NCBI RefSeq assembly: GCF_963924675.1
Contig: NC_089220.1
Coordinates: forward strand, 50,850,639 to 50,914,638
DNA from: Phocoena phocoena
Lineage: Eukaryota; Chordata; Mammalia; Artiodactyla; Phocoenidae
DNA length: 64,000 bases
Reading direction: 5' to 3'
Positions 47,226 to 59,442 of this stretch are shown piece by piece. The notes beneath the pieces were generated by a model. It was given only the letters and a program-made list of their open reading frames with translations, did not search any database and was not told where the DNA came from. The translations under genes and the position numbers were made by a program. Every line of letters begins with the position of its first letter. Position 1 is the stretch's first letter.

Positions 47226-50200
47226 AGAGGCAAAAATCCTATCATACCAAGAAGTCCGGGAGATCAACGGTGAAGCTGCTGCTGGGAGTAGGTAGGAAAA
47301 TGTGGGTACTATATTATCCAGGCAGGTACAAAGATTGGAGCTAATTAGACGTTTATTGTAAAACGGGAGTAAGTTTGGGTGTTTAACCTGCTAGTGTAAC
47401 ACATTTCTCCTATTACCAAGTGAGAGGTGGAAAAAAAGAGAAACACAACAAAACCCAACTAGACAGAAGGCTCTAGTTCCAGTGAGCTGGCATTGAATGT
47501 CTTCAGTTGCAAAAACTGCAATTTACATATTGCTAGGGTTTCATGAGGGTTGTGGAATTGCTCTTGTATGGTTGATCCTCGGTACCTATTCACCAGGAGG
47601 CTCTTTGCTATTGATCTTTGAGAAAAATCGAGCACCCTCAGAGCTGAAAGATCTCAGCTTTAAAGTTAGGAAGTTTGTTCCTCTCAAAAGGTCAGTAGGC
47701 TGGTTGAAGATAATTGCTATCTAATATATTTATTTAGGTGATTAAGAATTTCTTGAGGATTAACCTGAGTGTCTTACATTGTTATCTTTGACTTTGTTTC
47801 TGGTCTGAGATATTTTCAAGCAGTTATAAGAAAATGTCTAGGTTTTACAGCCCAATTTGTGTACCTGTCTTTCACAACTTAAGATGGTAGGTTGAAACCT
47901 CCTCAGTGGCAGCTGGGTCAAAAGTCTGAACTCTGAATAACTGAAGTTATTGTTCTCATGGGAAAGGGAAATGGAAATACACTTTAGTCCATGAAAACAG
48001 AGAGAAAGAAAAAAACCCATTTCTTCCTAATGGTGTGTGTGCCTTTTGTAGAGATGTCTGAAAATACCCTGCTGGGCTTTGACTCCCATTTTAAGTTCAG
48101 ACGATGCCCATGGTGTAAATTACAAAGCTATTATTGTGTCATTTTTATGAAGGAGAATGATACATACTATGCTTTAAATTAAGTAATGACCTGCTTATTC
48201 AGAGGTTGAGTTTCTGACAACTTCTACCCTTGGGAACTCAGCCCAAACTTAGAAGGAAGAAAAGCCAGCCTTGAAGGCTGACATAGCCGTTACAAAGGCA
48301 TGCACTTCACTCCTAGGGGCAGGGCCTTACTGGCTTTCCTTTAACACACAACTTTTAACAAGCTTGGTTATCTGGCTTCCCACCTCATAGCAGACAAGAA
48401 ACTACAAACTGAAAAAGAGGCAGAGAAGAAACTGCTGAAGGTGGCCATCAAAATAGCCATGATGGTTCACAGTCTGGCAGGAGAGGTGAGACAGTGAAAC
48501 TAAAAGACAGATACAGAAGAGAATTACCACCCTGACCAATAAGAATCCTGCATTATCCAGAAAATGCACAATGATGTTCAGCATCCCCTGTTTAAGAAGT
48601 AATGTGTAGCTGTGTTATACTTTGATATGAAACTGTATTTTTCAATTCCTTCTACCTCTTCCCTTTGTCTTATCATTGAAAACAGCATAAAAGTTATCTG
48701 TGTTGCTATGCTGTGTAGGGAATTGATGGTGCAGAAAGAAGAGAGTCAAATTCTTTGCTTTTGAGTTCTTGTGCACATTTTTATATATCTATAGCAGAGA
48801 TAAAAGTCTTAAAAAACTGCAGCTTTCACTCGAAAGAGCCAGGGACTCAGGTCAGAAAAATAAATTACATGAATTCTAAAACTTGGCTTTAAATAGTAAG
48901 GCCTGAATCTTGGAAGATTCAGTGCATAGAATTTGAACGATAGCTGCTAGGAAGGGAAGCTTGTCTGTTTAGGTAAACACCGTTTTCCTGGCCAGAGAGG
49001 ATAAGAGAATTGGAGGGGTATGTGACTTGAGCTTAGATACTGCTCGGGTCCCTGAGGAGGGCCCAGGGCACCCTCCCGATTTGGTGAGTCTTGGGGGAGG
49101 TGGTAGTGACTAAAATCTCATATGGATTTAGGGGGTCTGAGAGCAGTGTGTTTTGCCTTGGGTATAGTGTAGGACCTCTGTGAGACTCTTAGGCAAACCA
49201 TGTGTCCAGTATGACACCAGGATGATAAAGTAGCTATATGTCAGTGGATTTCTCAGGGCGTAGTCTTTCAGAGTTTGCTAATGTAGTGTGAGTATCCATC
49301 AGAAAAGCTCATGCCCCACCCCCCCCCCCCCGCCCCACCCTAAGTTCCCCTGAAGTGGCTGAAAGGAGCCTGCTCACTTGGTGCATTCCATGGTGTCAGG
49401 AGGCCAGGTGTGTGGACCTGGCTGCCACAGATGGAGGCCAGAGAGATGAAGATGGTTCAAGAGAGGGCAGTAAGTGCAGGTTATGGCACACGCCTCTCCC
49501 CTGCACCCTCCTTCCTCTTTGACCTGAGCCCAACTGGCGCCCAGTGAGAAGGAAGGGAAGAATGTGATGGGGGGGGGGATCCTGGAGGGATTGAGCAGTT
49601 ACTCAGAAGAGACTGAATTTCAAACCGGAAAGGCTGAGTTATCTTTAACTGGCAAAGGTGAGAAAACAATGACTCATAAGGCATAAATTTCGTTATTGAG
49701 AAGTAAAGAACATTATAAGTTTTGCCCATCCAGTATGTATTCTAAAAGATTTTAAAAGGTTTTCACTTGTTAAAATGAAAAAGAAAAGGCTTTGGCATTT
49801 GAAAGAGACATAAGGATTCACTTTTATTTAATCTCCTCTCCTCACAATGCCTCTAAAAAGCGTCAAACAAACCGATATTCCATGTATAATACAGGAACAG
49901 CATTTTTATAGCAGCCCACCCCTTCTTTTCTGTGGCAAGGCCCAAAGTACATTGCCCTGGTAGACGTTGTTTTTAGAGAACAGAAAAGCTTGCAGGCCAC
50001 AATGGTTAAATGTGCCTGAAACACCATAATGTGTGTGATGCAAGTACTAAGAATACTGATTGTGTCCTAGAAAGGAGGCACGTCGTCACCCATTTTCATC
50101 TGGAGTTGCCAGGATATGCATCTCAGTCTATCCTTCCCTTATGCATGCATATTATAGCAAGGGAATGCCTTTTCTTAGTTACTCCTGGCCCTCTCCGTCC

Positions 50201-51337
50201 TCTTATGCTCAGCAGTAGTTTTCATAAATGATTAATACCCAGGTAGCATTTTCCACATTAACCTTGTGATGTCTGATAGTGAAGACAGAGACAGATACTG
50301 CCTTGCTGAAATGTGTACACATAATCCATAATGAATAACTGCAGCTCCTCGGTGACCATGACAAGGCATCACAAGCAAAGTGAGGACCAAGTTGAGAAAG
50401 ATGCTGAGTCCAAAAAGCAATACTTCACGATTTGGCTAAGCATGCAATTTAAAACACCAGCAAAGTTCCTCCCTGCTTGGTCCAACACAGGCCTCTCATA
50501 CTGTACCCAAGGAGGCTCAGCCACAGCAGTCCTTATTGTCCCTTTCCTATGGGGCGTTGGTTTAGGCTGGGCTGCAGGGCGTCCTCAGAGAGTCCCTTTC
50601 CCCAGTTTGCTCTTATTCTGGTATATGGATCCTGCCCAGGTATCTCTGTGACTTTCTGTACTCCACACATTCCAGCAGAGCTGTGGAGGCAGCATGGTTT
50701 GGGGCCAGGGTTCTACATCCTCTGTGGAGGGGGGTGAGTCTAAGTGAATGAGCTCAAGAGGTTTGAATGCTGCTCATGTCTCCCAGGGGTTGGAGGTTAA
50801 TTAGCTCTGAAAAATGAATACTGAAGGGACACATTTTTATTTTCCATTTTCCTGAAAGACTAAAATTAATTTCTTGAATTAGATTACTTGTTGTCCCTAT
50901 CCATGCATGCATCAATGGTGCCTCATAGACTTTGATGTGCTCCTACTTTGACCATTGTCAGTGGTGTTTTCCTGATGTAGATTTTAAGGCTTATGAGTAA
51001 GTGATAGCATTGCCTTTGCTGACTCACCCATGATCTTTCACACATTTTGAGCACTAATATGGAAACCTTCATGCATTACTGTTTGTAGAGAGTTGACGTC
51101 TTCCCTGAGGAATTGTTTTGTGGCTGAGCAAACACCTAATACAGCACTGAGTTTTCCAGTTCTTTGCTCTGTTAAATGTGAATCAAAGCAGGAATCACGT
51201 ATACTGTTATGTTATTAGTATTGATATGTTTAGGTAGCATTGTCCTGTTTCAGTATTTCATCAAGGATGGTCTAATCTTAGGTCTTACCCATTATTCATT
51301 ACTGGTGCATTGTGATACCTTATAAAAGATGGAGTAA
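47226..51337. other. Largest repeat-poor block, no gene recognised
   Basis: About 4 kb in which I recognise no transposon and no convincing exon. Open frames are at most about 106 codons and lack domains. A C-run (49317-49331) and a nearby G-run are listed separately. 50790-50920 contains homeodomain-type TAAT sites and an ATGCATGCAT palindrome. Confidence 0.4.
49314..49341. repeat. C-rich tract with a long C run
   Basis: CCCCACC is followed by a run of C interrupted by one G, then CCCCACCC. The minus strand has at least four G-runs and could form a G-quadruplex. A G10 run lies 240 bases downstream at about 49570. Confidence 0.85.
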
Positions 51338-51500
51338 AGTGTTTCTCAGACTTTATTGTATTACTTGCCTTTGAATCTTGTTAAAAAGTAGACTGTGATT
51401 CATTAGGCCCTGAGTAAGGCCTGAGGTTCTACATTTCTAGGATGTTTGCAGGTCATAGGGATGTCGATGATCCATAGACCATACGTTAATAGCAAGGCTA
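51338..51500 (+). repeat. MER5A (hAT-Charlie) element
   Basis: AGTGTTTCTCAGACTTTATTG, AAGTAGACTGTGATTCATTAGG, GGCCTGAGGTTCTACATTTCT and GATGATCCATAGACCATAC follow the MER5A order; the right terminal repeat is worn. Confidence 0.78.
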
Positions 51501-52839
51501 CCACAAGCATTGCGTCGGGAGAAGGATTGAGAGACTGAACTTGTTCCATCTATTTATTTGCAGTATTCCTGCCTTATCTGTGTTAGGGTATAGTCTTTAT
51601 TTCTTCCACCCTCTCCCTATGAACTCACTATAATCTTTGCTGCATGGTGCATATCTACATTATGTGATGGAAACAGCCCTAATTTCAGTTCTCATTATTG
51701 CTGTAATAGTATAGTGGGGTCCACATAAACTCTTTAGATGTGTATAGGAATCTTTGCCCAGGCAAAGTCCACCTGCTTCGGAATCTCTTTATTCCAATTC
51801 TTATTTCTTCAACTGATATACGCACTGACACTCAGGCTACTAAAATTTTTTCCTAGATTAATATAGAGATGCAAGTGAAACTTTTAGCTTCTCAAGAGCA
51901 TAACAGAGAAAAGGATGAGCACATTTAGTTCACCAAGCACTTATTGACTACCTTCTTTATACCAAACTCTTAAGTATTAAGGCTTAAAAGATAAATGAAA
52001 TATGGGAGATAATGGCCGTATTCATATCACCTGGTAAATACATGTTGGTTATATTGATAAATCATGCATATATTTACCCAAATCAGTAAAATTTACATCT
52101 GGTAATAATGTTTATCTGATATTCTAAATAAGAATAACTGTGCACGTACTGTTTAAAATTGAAAAACAGTCCTCAGCCCCATGATGTGTGTTTTCTCCTG
52201 CAATCACTCATTGGCCATTGGATTTCAGGTTGAATAATTTGAGTCAGTATAAAAGTCAGCATTCCTCTTCATGTAGAATTAATCTGCCCCCCTTCTCTAA
52301 AACTAGACTAAATAAGTTTCTTGCCACTTAATTATCTTGTGCACATGTGTTTGTGTATACGTCGATGTGCACTTTTGGTGAATAGAATAAAACCACAGGC
52401 ATACATGGGGCAAATCAGCCATTATGTTAAGAGAATGGGGGAATAAAGAGTTGAACAAAGTTTGAAATGACCTCGTTTGTTTCCTAAAAATTAATCCTTT
52501 GTGAGATAGTATTTGGTAATCTCGCCAATATATTCTAATGATGTCTACATGTTGAGGACTGCTTTGAAGAAAAACTTAAGCAAATTGGTATAGTAACTGA
52601 CATTTGCTATTTCAAGAATTCTTTCTGAATTGAATTCAATGTCAGTGAAAATTTTAGTAACTTCCATAGACAAATATCTGCTAGATTCTTCTCTACAGAA
52701 AAGAAGAAATGGATTCTCTTGTCCGAAACTGCAAAAGTCAGTGAAAAAAGATTTTAAGATGAAAAGGAATGATTTTAAGATGTTAAGGAAGTTAACAATG
52801 TTTTATGAAATTCTACAAATATAGAAACAGGTAGCACTG
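51501..52839. other. Single-copy DNA with a weak L2/MIR 3' end
   Basis: Near 51920-51995, ACCAAGCACTTATTGACTAC resembles a reversed L2/MIR end. The rest is unassigned. Confidence 0.4.
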
Positions 52840-53340
52840 GGATTAGAATGGTTGATCTTATACATTGCATAGACTTCTAGTGGGGAGGTTAGGTAAAGGG
52901 AGACGAGAATGATGAGGTCTTGAATTAGGTTGGCGAGAGAGAAAAAGAAAGGTTAAGAAAAGTGAAACAAATTACAGAGGAAGAATCTATAAGGCTTGAG
53001 AACTTACTGACTGTGAGACTAGGAGAGGATATGATTCCAAGATTTTATGCAAGAATGCTTGGATGGATATTGTCACTAACAGACCAAGGATACCGGGGGG
53101 AAAGAAGTAGTTATTGAAGAGTATAGAAAATGCACTTATTTTCTATATATGGAATTTAAGTTTTGGGGAGCACCATATAGTAGATGTCAAGCATGTAGAT
53201 TTTGTGGCTCAGGAAGGTGTCACCTGCAGTGTCACAGCTATAGATTTGAGTGTTTTCTGCATTTAAGTTATAGCTGAAGCTCTGGTAGTGTATGAGATCC
53301 CCAGCAGAGGAGGGGGGAAAGCTAGGGAATTCTGAGCAAC
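52840..53340 (-). repeat. L2 ORF2 fragment, minus strand
   Basis: The reversed L2 reverse-transcriptase region is seen as GATTCCAAGATTTTATGCAAG, GCTTGGATGGATATTGTCAC and AGCTCTGGTAGTGTATGAGATCC, each much diverged. Confidence 0.55.
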
Positions 53341-53839
53341 TATTTGGAGGCAAGTTATTGAAGGAGAGGAGTTTTGTTGAGAAAACGGGGATTAATTTCA
53401 AGAAGGAAGTGATAGGTAGTGTCAGATTTCAGGATGTGAATGTATTTTGTTCACTCTGCTGATTGTATCATTGGGGTAAAGTGTTGAACTATGCCTTGGT
53501 ATAAGACTGTTTGTTTTCTGTTACACAACAAAGAAATATGCCTATTACGAAGGCCAAATAAAATTATGCTTGATTTAAATTGTTTCACCCAAGGATTATT
53601 TGTCTTCTCTCCCGTTTACAACCCACTCCTTTTTTAAAATTGCCCTTCTGGGTTTGGATCTCTAATTCTGGAGTTTGGAGTCTCTAACGCTGTATGTGAT
53701 GGATGTAGTCTGTCTCATACTCCCTTTTCCACTTCTTTGTGCATAAGAGAATCTAAGTGTTCTTTAAGCTCCACTGATGTCCATATCAGTAAGAAATGTC
53801 TGTTTTGAATATAGTTCAGTGAGTTGCTTTCTTTGTCAT
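53341..53839. other. Single-copy DNA, nothing recognised
   Basis: No supported feature. Confidence 0.4.
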
Positions 53840-54895
53840 TTTTTAGAAATTGAAGCAAAACACACAACATAAAAATACCAGCTTAACAATTTTTAAGTAT
53901 AAAGTAGTGCTAACTGTGTTGCATATTTTTGTGTAACAGATCTCTAGAAGTTTTCCATCTTGCAAAACAAACTCTCTACCCATTGAACAACAACTCCCCT
54001 ATCCCCTTCCCCCAAGCACCTGGTAACCACCATTCTTCTTTCTGTTTCTAAGAGTTTGACAACTTCAGATACCTCGTGTGAGATGAATCATGCAGTATTT
54101 ATCTTTTTGTGACTGGCTTGCTTCATTTTTCATAATGTCCTCAAAGTTCATCCATGATATTGAATATGACAAAATCTCCCTCTTTTTTAAGGCTGAATAA
54201 TATTCCATTGCATGTATATACCACATTTTGTTTACCCACACATCCATCAGTTGACATTTAGGTTGGCTATCCTGAATAATGCTTTAATGAACATTAAATG
54301 TGCAAATACCTTTTTGGGATTCTGCTTTCAATTCTTTTGCATAGATATCCAGGAGTGGGATTGATAGATCATATGGTAATTCTGTTTTTAAATTTTTGAG
54401 GACTCTTCATACCGTTTTTCATAGTGGTTATACCATTTAGCATTCTCACCAACAGTATACAAGGGTTCCAATTTCTCCACATTCTCACCAACACTTATTT
54501 TCTGTGTTCTGATAGTGTTATCCCAGTGGATCTGTGGTGATATCTCACTGGGGTTTTGATTTGCATTTCCCCGATGATTAGTGATGTTAAGCATCTTTTT
54601 ATGTATTTGTTGCCCATTTGTATATCTTCTTTGGAGAAATGTCTGTTCAAGTCCTTTGCCCATTCTTTAATTGAGTTATTTGGTTTATTTTGTTGTTGAG
54701 TTGTAAGAGTTATTTATGTATTCTGAATATTAATCCCTTATCAGTTATATGGTTTGCAAATATTTTTCCCATTCTATAAGTTGCTTTTCACTTGGTTGAT
54801 GTTTCCTTTGCTGAGCACAAGTTTTAAAGTTTTATGTAGTCCCATTTGCCTATTTTTACTTTTCTTGCAGGTGGCTTTCTTCCTTCTTTTAAAGT
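53840..54895 (-). repeat. Old L1 3' end, minus strand
   Basis: The 3' UTR lies at the left (CCCCCAAGCACCTGGTAACC) and the reversed ORF2 C-terminal region follows (TAAGGCTGAATAATATTCC; CCAGGAGTGGGATTGATAG; GTTTTGATTTGCATTTCCCC; TATCTTCTTTGGAGAAATGTC). Older than L1-A and L1-B by divergence. Confidence 0.87.
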
Positions 54896-56069
54896 GGGAC
54901 AGTGGTGTTACTGACTCTAAAGTGATATTTGGATATTGACCAAGGGAGACAAACATGGGTGTTCAGCTTCCCAGACTCATAAGGCCTGATATCTTCTCAC
55001 CATTTTGGCATTATATCTTTAATTTTCCTTAATAAGAGTTAGTTGATCAGGGGTGAATTCTTCTGTAAGATCCTTGGAAGGTCATTCTTCTGCTGTTTGT
55101 CAAGATGGGACATATATTTCTGCCAAGGGTGTCATTGTCATGTAAGGGTTGGGTCAGAAGACTGTAACTAATGTTTCTCCTAGCTGTAACACCTTCTCTT
55201 TATTTTCTATACACAGCAACAAAATTCAATGAAGGGAAGAGCTTCTTCCAAAGTCAATTAGTTGGGAAAGACAAATAGTCCAGAAATCACAGAGGAGTTG
55301 CTTGTCGTCCCTCTATTGACTAGAGCTGGAAACAAAGCTGCTTAATGCAGTGTAAGTTGTCATTGCAAGCAGGGTTTTTTTTGCTCAGTTTACTAAATGT
55401 ATTGACTGTAGGATATAAATAAATCTCTTGCAAACAGATTTAAATGCATGGCAATTACAAAACAGCCATCCATTTTTCTCTCTAATCTCAGGAGAGAGGA
55501 AGTAACAGCTGGTACAGCCATTTGCCTCAAGGAAAAAGCACACACAGCAACACCTCTGGTTCCCCCTTTATCAGTTCTCTTTTTAACAGTGTTGCTTCCA
55601 CTCACCACTTGACTGATGTGAGAGCAAGAATTCCTGTTTTCTGCGAGTCGTCATTTCCCCATAAAAATAATTAAAAGTCCTGAGGATGAAATATAACCTT
55701 CTAATTGACCTTGCATAAAATTAAGGCATGTCCAACAGCTTGGTCACTCATCCTGCCGTGTGACAAGTGCACAGCAAGATGAGTCCATATAAGCAGATCA
55801 TACCCAAGCATCAATGAGGGGGCTTGATTTAGGCTTGGAGGTTCCAGCTAAAGCAATGACATTGCCACAGTCAGATGTAGATAAAACCTTGAATTTCATT
55901 TATTTGTGAAGTTGGCCACAGAAAATATCGGTTCTATAACTCTTAACATTCTTTAGAAAATATATCTTTAATTGAGCTCCACCCTTCCACACCTAAAACA
56001 TTATCATTCTGGCCTCAGTCACAAAGATTCTGTTGCCATCACAACCTTTCTTTCTACTTTAATTGTTAT
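54896..56069. other. Single-copy DNA, candidate conserved non-coding
   Basis: No repeat recognised. 55640-55870 has a composition and motif mix (AATTAAAAGTCC, TAATTGACC) of the kind seen in conserved regulatory DNA, but this cannot be tested here. Confidence 0.35.
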
Positions 56070-56415
56070 CTTATCCATTTGAGCTGCTATAATGAAGTAC
56101 TATATAGTTGGTGGCTTATAAACACAGAACTTTTTTTCTCATGGTTCTGGAGGCTGGGAAGTCCAAGACCAAATCTCTATCGATTCAGTGTCTGATGAGG
56201 GCCCACTTCTTGGTTTAGACAAGGTTGTCTTTTTGCCAGGTTCTCACATGGCAGAAGGTACAAGAGAGCTCTCTGAAGTCTTTTATATAAGGCTCTACCC
56301 TCATAACCTAATTACCTCCCAAAGGCCCCACCTCCAAATACCATCACTTTGAGAGTTAGGATTTCACATATGCATTTTTGGGGTGAAACAAACATTCAGT
56401 CTATAGTGCCTGTCA
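56070..56415 (-). repeat. ERVL-MaLR-type solo LTR, minus strand
   Basis: In reverse order it shows TGAGCTGCTATAATGAAGTAC, GGTTCTGGAGGCTGGGAAGTCC, CTCACATGGCAGAAGG, CATAACCTAATTACCTCCC, CCCACCTCCAAATACC and AACATTCAGTCTATAG. This is the standard arrangement of a eutherian MaLR-type LTR (MST/MLT group, subfamily unsure). No internal retroviral sequence. Confidence 0.7.
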
Positions 56416-57164
56416 CCTGGCTGCTTTCATCTTTTCAGTGTTGATTGGCAAACTAAAAGCATGGTTGTTCTTAGGTTCCCACTATCTGCAGGATGGTAGA
56501 TAGTAATGTCCAGGACATATTTAAATTATTTAGCTTAGTGATCATGTTCCAGAATGATTCACAGATGTTACTCTAAGATGCCTCCATCCGGTAAGAAGAG
56601 TAAATACTGATTTCCTGAGAAAAACTCCGTGGAATTTTGAAGATACCAGGTAAAGACAAAGAGTAAATTTTTCTATCCTAACATTGGAGCAAATTAGATT
56701 GACTGTTGCAATACAAAAGAAAGTTAATATTTTACCAGAAAGGTAAAGAAATGTGATCAAGAAAATATGATTTGAGGAACTATTTAGTACCTGTTATAAA
56801 GTCACTTTTCTGATGATGAAAACACTTTATGAAGAACAAATGAAGGAAAATGAGTGCTGCAGTGAAATAGGAACATGGACAAATCCGCACTGAAACTCTA
56901 TTAACAAGATGAAGTGTAGTTCAGGTGTCTTATAGCTGCCAACAGTGCAGTTTTTTTTTAGCTGTTGGAATGCTGTTTGAATGCTTGTTAAATGGTAAAC
57001 CCTCTGAAAGGTAGTACAATTGGCAGTGTGATTGGCAGTGTATGGAAATTAACCCTCAGATGTGATGCAATTCATAGTAATTAAACCAAGGGATTGGCCA
57101 CTTGATTTATAACTTAACCCACATTTTAAATTTCAGTTAGGGGAAGTATGTCTTGAAGATTTTT
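56416..57164. other. Single-copy DNA, nothing recognised
   Basis: Contains a short local duplication (ATTGGCAGTGTGATTGGCAG near 57020). Otherwise unassigned. Confidence 0.4.
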
Positions 57165-57375
57165 TAACACTTTTTATTTTGAAATAATTATGATTCACAG
57201 GAGTTTGCAAAACAAGCAAACAAAAAAACACAGGGAAGTCCCATGCATCCTTCCCCCAACTTCCCCATATGTTAACATCTTGCATGACTATAGGGCAATA
57301 GCCAAACTAAGAAACTGGCATTGGTATGATTGATAGAGTTTATTCAGACCTAATCAGTTACATGTGTATGAAGGT
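57165..57375 (-). repeat. Old L1 (L1ME-like) 3' UTR, minus strand
   Basis: TTTTTATTTTGAAATAATTATG, TTCACAGGAGTTTGCAAAAC, GTTAACATCTTGCATGACTA and GAAACTGGCATTGG are typical of the reversed L1M 3' UTR. Confidence 0.7.
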
Positions 57376-57521
57376 TTTCTTAGAAAATTTTAATGATTTT
57401 ATTGTAATTCTTTAGATGGTCCAGATCTAGAGCTTTTAAACCTAAAAATCAAATCTTGTCTAAAATGGCAAAAAGTGATCTCAGAGAGACAGTAGTGAGC
57501 AGTCTTGAAGAGAGATCTTAG

Positions 57522-57595
57522 TTCCCTGCCCAGGAATTGGACCTGGGTAGCCTCTATGACAACCAGGAATCCTAGCCACTAGACCACTACTAGGG
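57522..57595 (-). pseudogene. tRNA-Glu-like sequence, degenerate
   Basis: The minus strand has the tRNA-Glu D-arm block GTGGTCTAGTGGCTAGGATT, the anticodon-arm text CCTGGTTGTCATAGAGG and the T-arm CCAGGTCCAATTCCTGG, ending in GCAGGGAA. The T stem pairs fully (CCAGG/CCTGG). The anticodon stem pairs in only three of five positions, the anticodon position reads GTC rather than TTC or CTC, and three extra bases sit near the acceptor arm. It is therefore not a functional tRNA gene. It may be a tRNA pseudogene or the head of a tRNA-Glu-derived SINE. Confidence 0.65.
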
Positions 57596-58280
57596 GCTAG
57601 AGGCTAGAAGCAAAATTCCCCTGGCTCTTGCCCTTGTTTGAAAGCAAGAATGTTTCAAGGAGGCAAAAATTGTAAAAATAGGCACAAAGTTTATTATTAT
57701 AGACACAGCACAAGTGGGAGAGCACACAGAGGAACAGTTTGTTTATTTAAGACAGAAGCAAGGCAGAAATACGCACCAGGAGAGAAAGGGTGTGGGTGTC
57801 CTCCCTAATGAGGAGTGCAGTAAAGAGGTGATTAAAATCACTCATATAAGGGCAGTTCTTCCAGGTCTTTGTTTACGTTTGGCCAACTATCTTGTTTCTT
57901 TTTCCACACCTGACTGGTCCTAGGACCCTCCCCAACATGCGTGCGCAACTTTTTGCTAAGATGGATTCCACTGCAGAGGCCTGTGGGGGTCTTGGCATCA
58001 CCTATTATGGGGTGGCGCCTGCACCTTTTTGACCCCCAAGGAGTCTTTCTGTGCCTGTGTAATCGGGGAAATTTCCTTGATCTCAGGAGTGGTCATCTTA
58101 TCTCTTTATTCCTGCAGAGCTCAGCTTCTGCCACTAGCTTTGTCCTTGGAGCTGCTGGGGGGAAAACAAAGCTTCAATTTTATTCCACTTGACAAACACC
58201 AGCTGTCGATCCCAAGGGCCCATCTATCTCCTGCCTCAAAAGCACAAACTGATTCTTGTCTTGAAGGAAGCTGCACTTAG
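57596..58280. repeat. Unclassified, possibly LTR-like block
   Basis: GC-richer sequence next to the tRNA-like segment. The minus strand has an AATAAA near 57690. Its composition (TATCTCTTTATTCCTGCAGAGC; CTTGGAGCTGCTGGGGGG) reminds me of cetartiodactyl LTRs, but I cannot place ends. Open frames at 57941-58280 have no recognised domain. Confidence 0.3.
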
Positions 58281-58984
58281 AGAATGTGGTAACATCAAAT
58301 AACCCACTGCCAAATCATCACTCAGAATGGACTGCCAGCAAATCCATTTCCTGATTTGATCCTGATCAACAGCCAAAATTGTAAGAGCATCCCTTTATTC
58401 ATTAGACTAAGTTTACTTCAGTTAAGAAGGATAACAGACAGCAGTCTTTGATAGCATTTGTGGAATGGTTTATGTGCTATAGTATTAGTCATCCATTTAA
58501 AATATTCTGGTTTTCATTTTTTTCATGATGTGCTCAGATTAGTTTTGCCGAGTGGTATGGTGTTATCTATTTTTATTTATTTATAATTTGGTTTTGGGTG
58601 TTTTTGTTATGACTGGAGGCTTCATGTGACCTTGTGCATCCTTTGTTTATTCTCCTTGTTCCCACTGACATGTTAGATGTGTTCGGCCTGGCACACTGTA
58701 GGAAAGCAATAAATACTGTTGGAAATGAATAGCTCTTTTGACTTCCTGTTGGAACCAGATGCTTCATTTTCCTCTTTCCTTAAGTTTTTTGTAGCCATTA
58801 AGGTTCTCTGTCTCCTGCCCTCAAGTACTGTGAGGCTCAGACCCAGAAATGAGTTCTTTGGAGTAACAAATAAAAGAGCTCCTATCTTCTTAATTCTTTC
58901 ACATACAAGCACCTCATCACAGATTTTCAAGCTATTCATTGGTTAATTTATTTGAGGGACTTACTTTTTCTTTATTAATTCCTT
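58281..58984. other. Mostly single-copy DNA with a short L2/MIR 3' end
   Basis: GGCCTGGCACACTGTAGGAAAGCAATAAATA (about 58685-58716) is an L2/MIR-type end on the plus strand. The rest is unassigned. Confidence 0.45.
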
Positions 58985-59085
58985 CTAGATCTAATGTTAA
59001 ATATCTATGAGACTTTGGTTAAGTCATTTTACCCCTTTAGGGTCATTTTCTCATCTAAAAAGGGAGACTGAACCAGATAATCTTA
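58985..59085 (+). repeat. MIR fragment, plus strand
   Basis: TATGAGACTTTGGTTAAGTC, then the TCATTTTCTCATCTAAAAAGG core. Confidence 0.7.
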
Positions 59086-59442
59086 ACTTTTCTTGTATAA
59101 TTTAGTGGTTAACTTGTTAATTATAATTCCTAAGGACAAAGTAAAGTTCTAAAAATTTTCATCATTAATTAGAAACTGTCTACTGAGTAATTACTATATT
59201 TTAGAATAAATCTGTATACACGCACGTATGTATATGCCATTAATATATGTTTATTGTAAAAAATTGATACAATATTTTTATGTAGAAAGTGAGGTTCCTC
59301 ACTTCTGCCTTCATCCCCTCATTCCATCCTATTATCCACCTTCTATAAATGAACAAAAATAATAATATTAAGTAATTTTATATCAGTTATCTAGCAATAT
59401 ATGTATTTATACAATAAATAACTTGTAGTCCCATTTATTTAC
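59086..59442. other. AT-rich DNA, nothing recognised
   Basis: No supported feature. Confidence 0.4.

Noticed and set aside
57522..57595. Functional tRNA gene
   Set aside because: The anticodon stem is broken, the anticodon is wrong for Glu, there are extra bases near the acceptor arm, and the acceptor pairs poorly.
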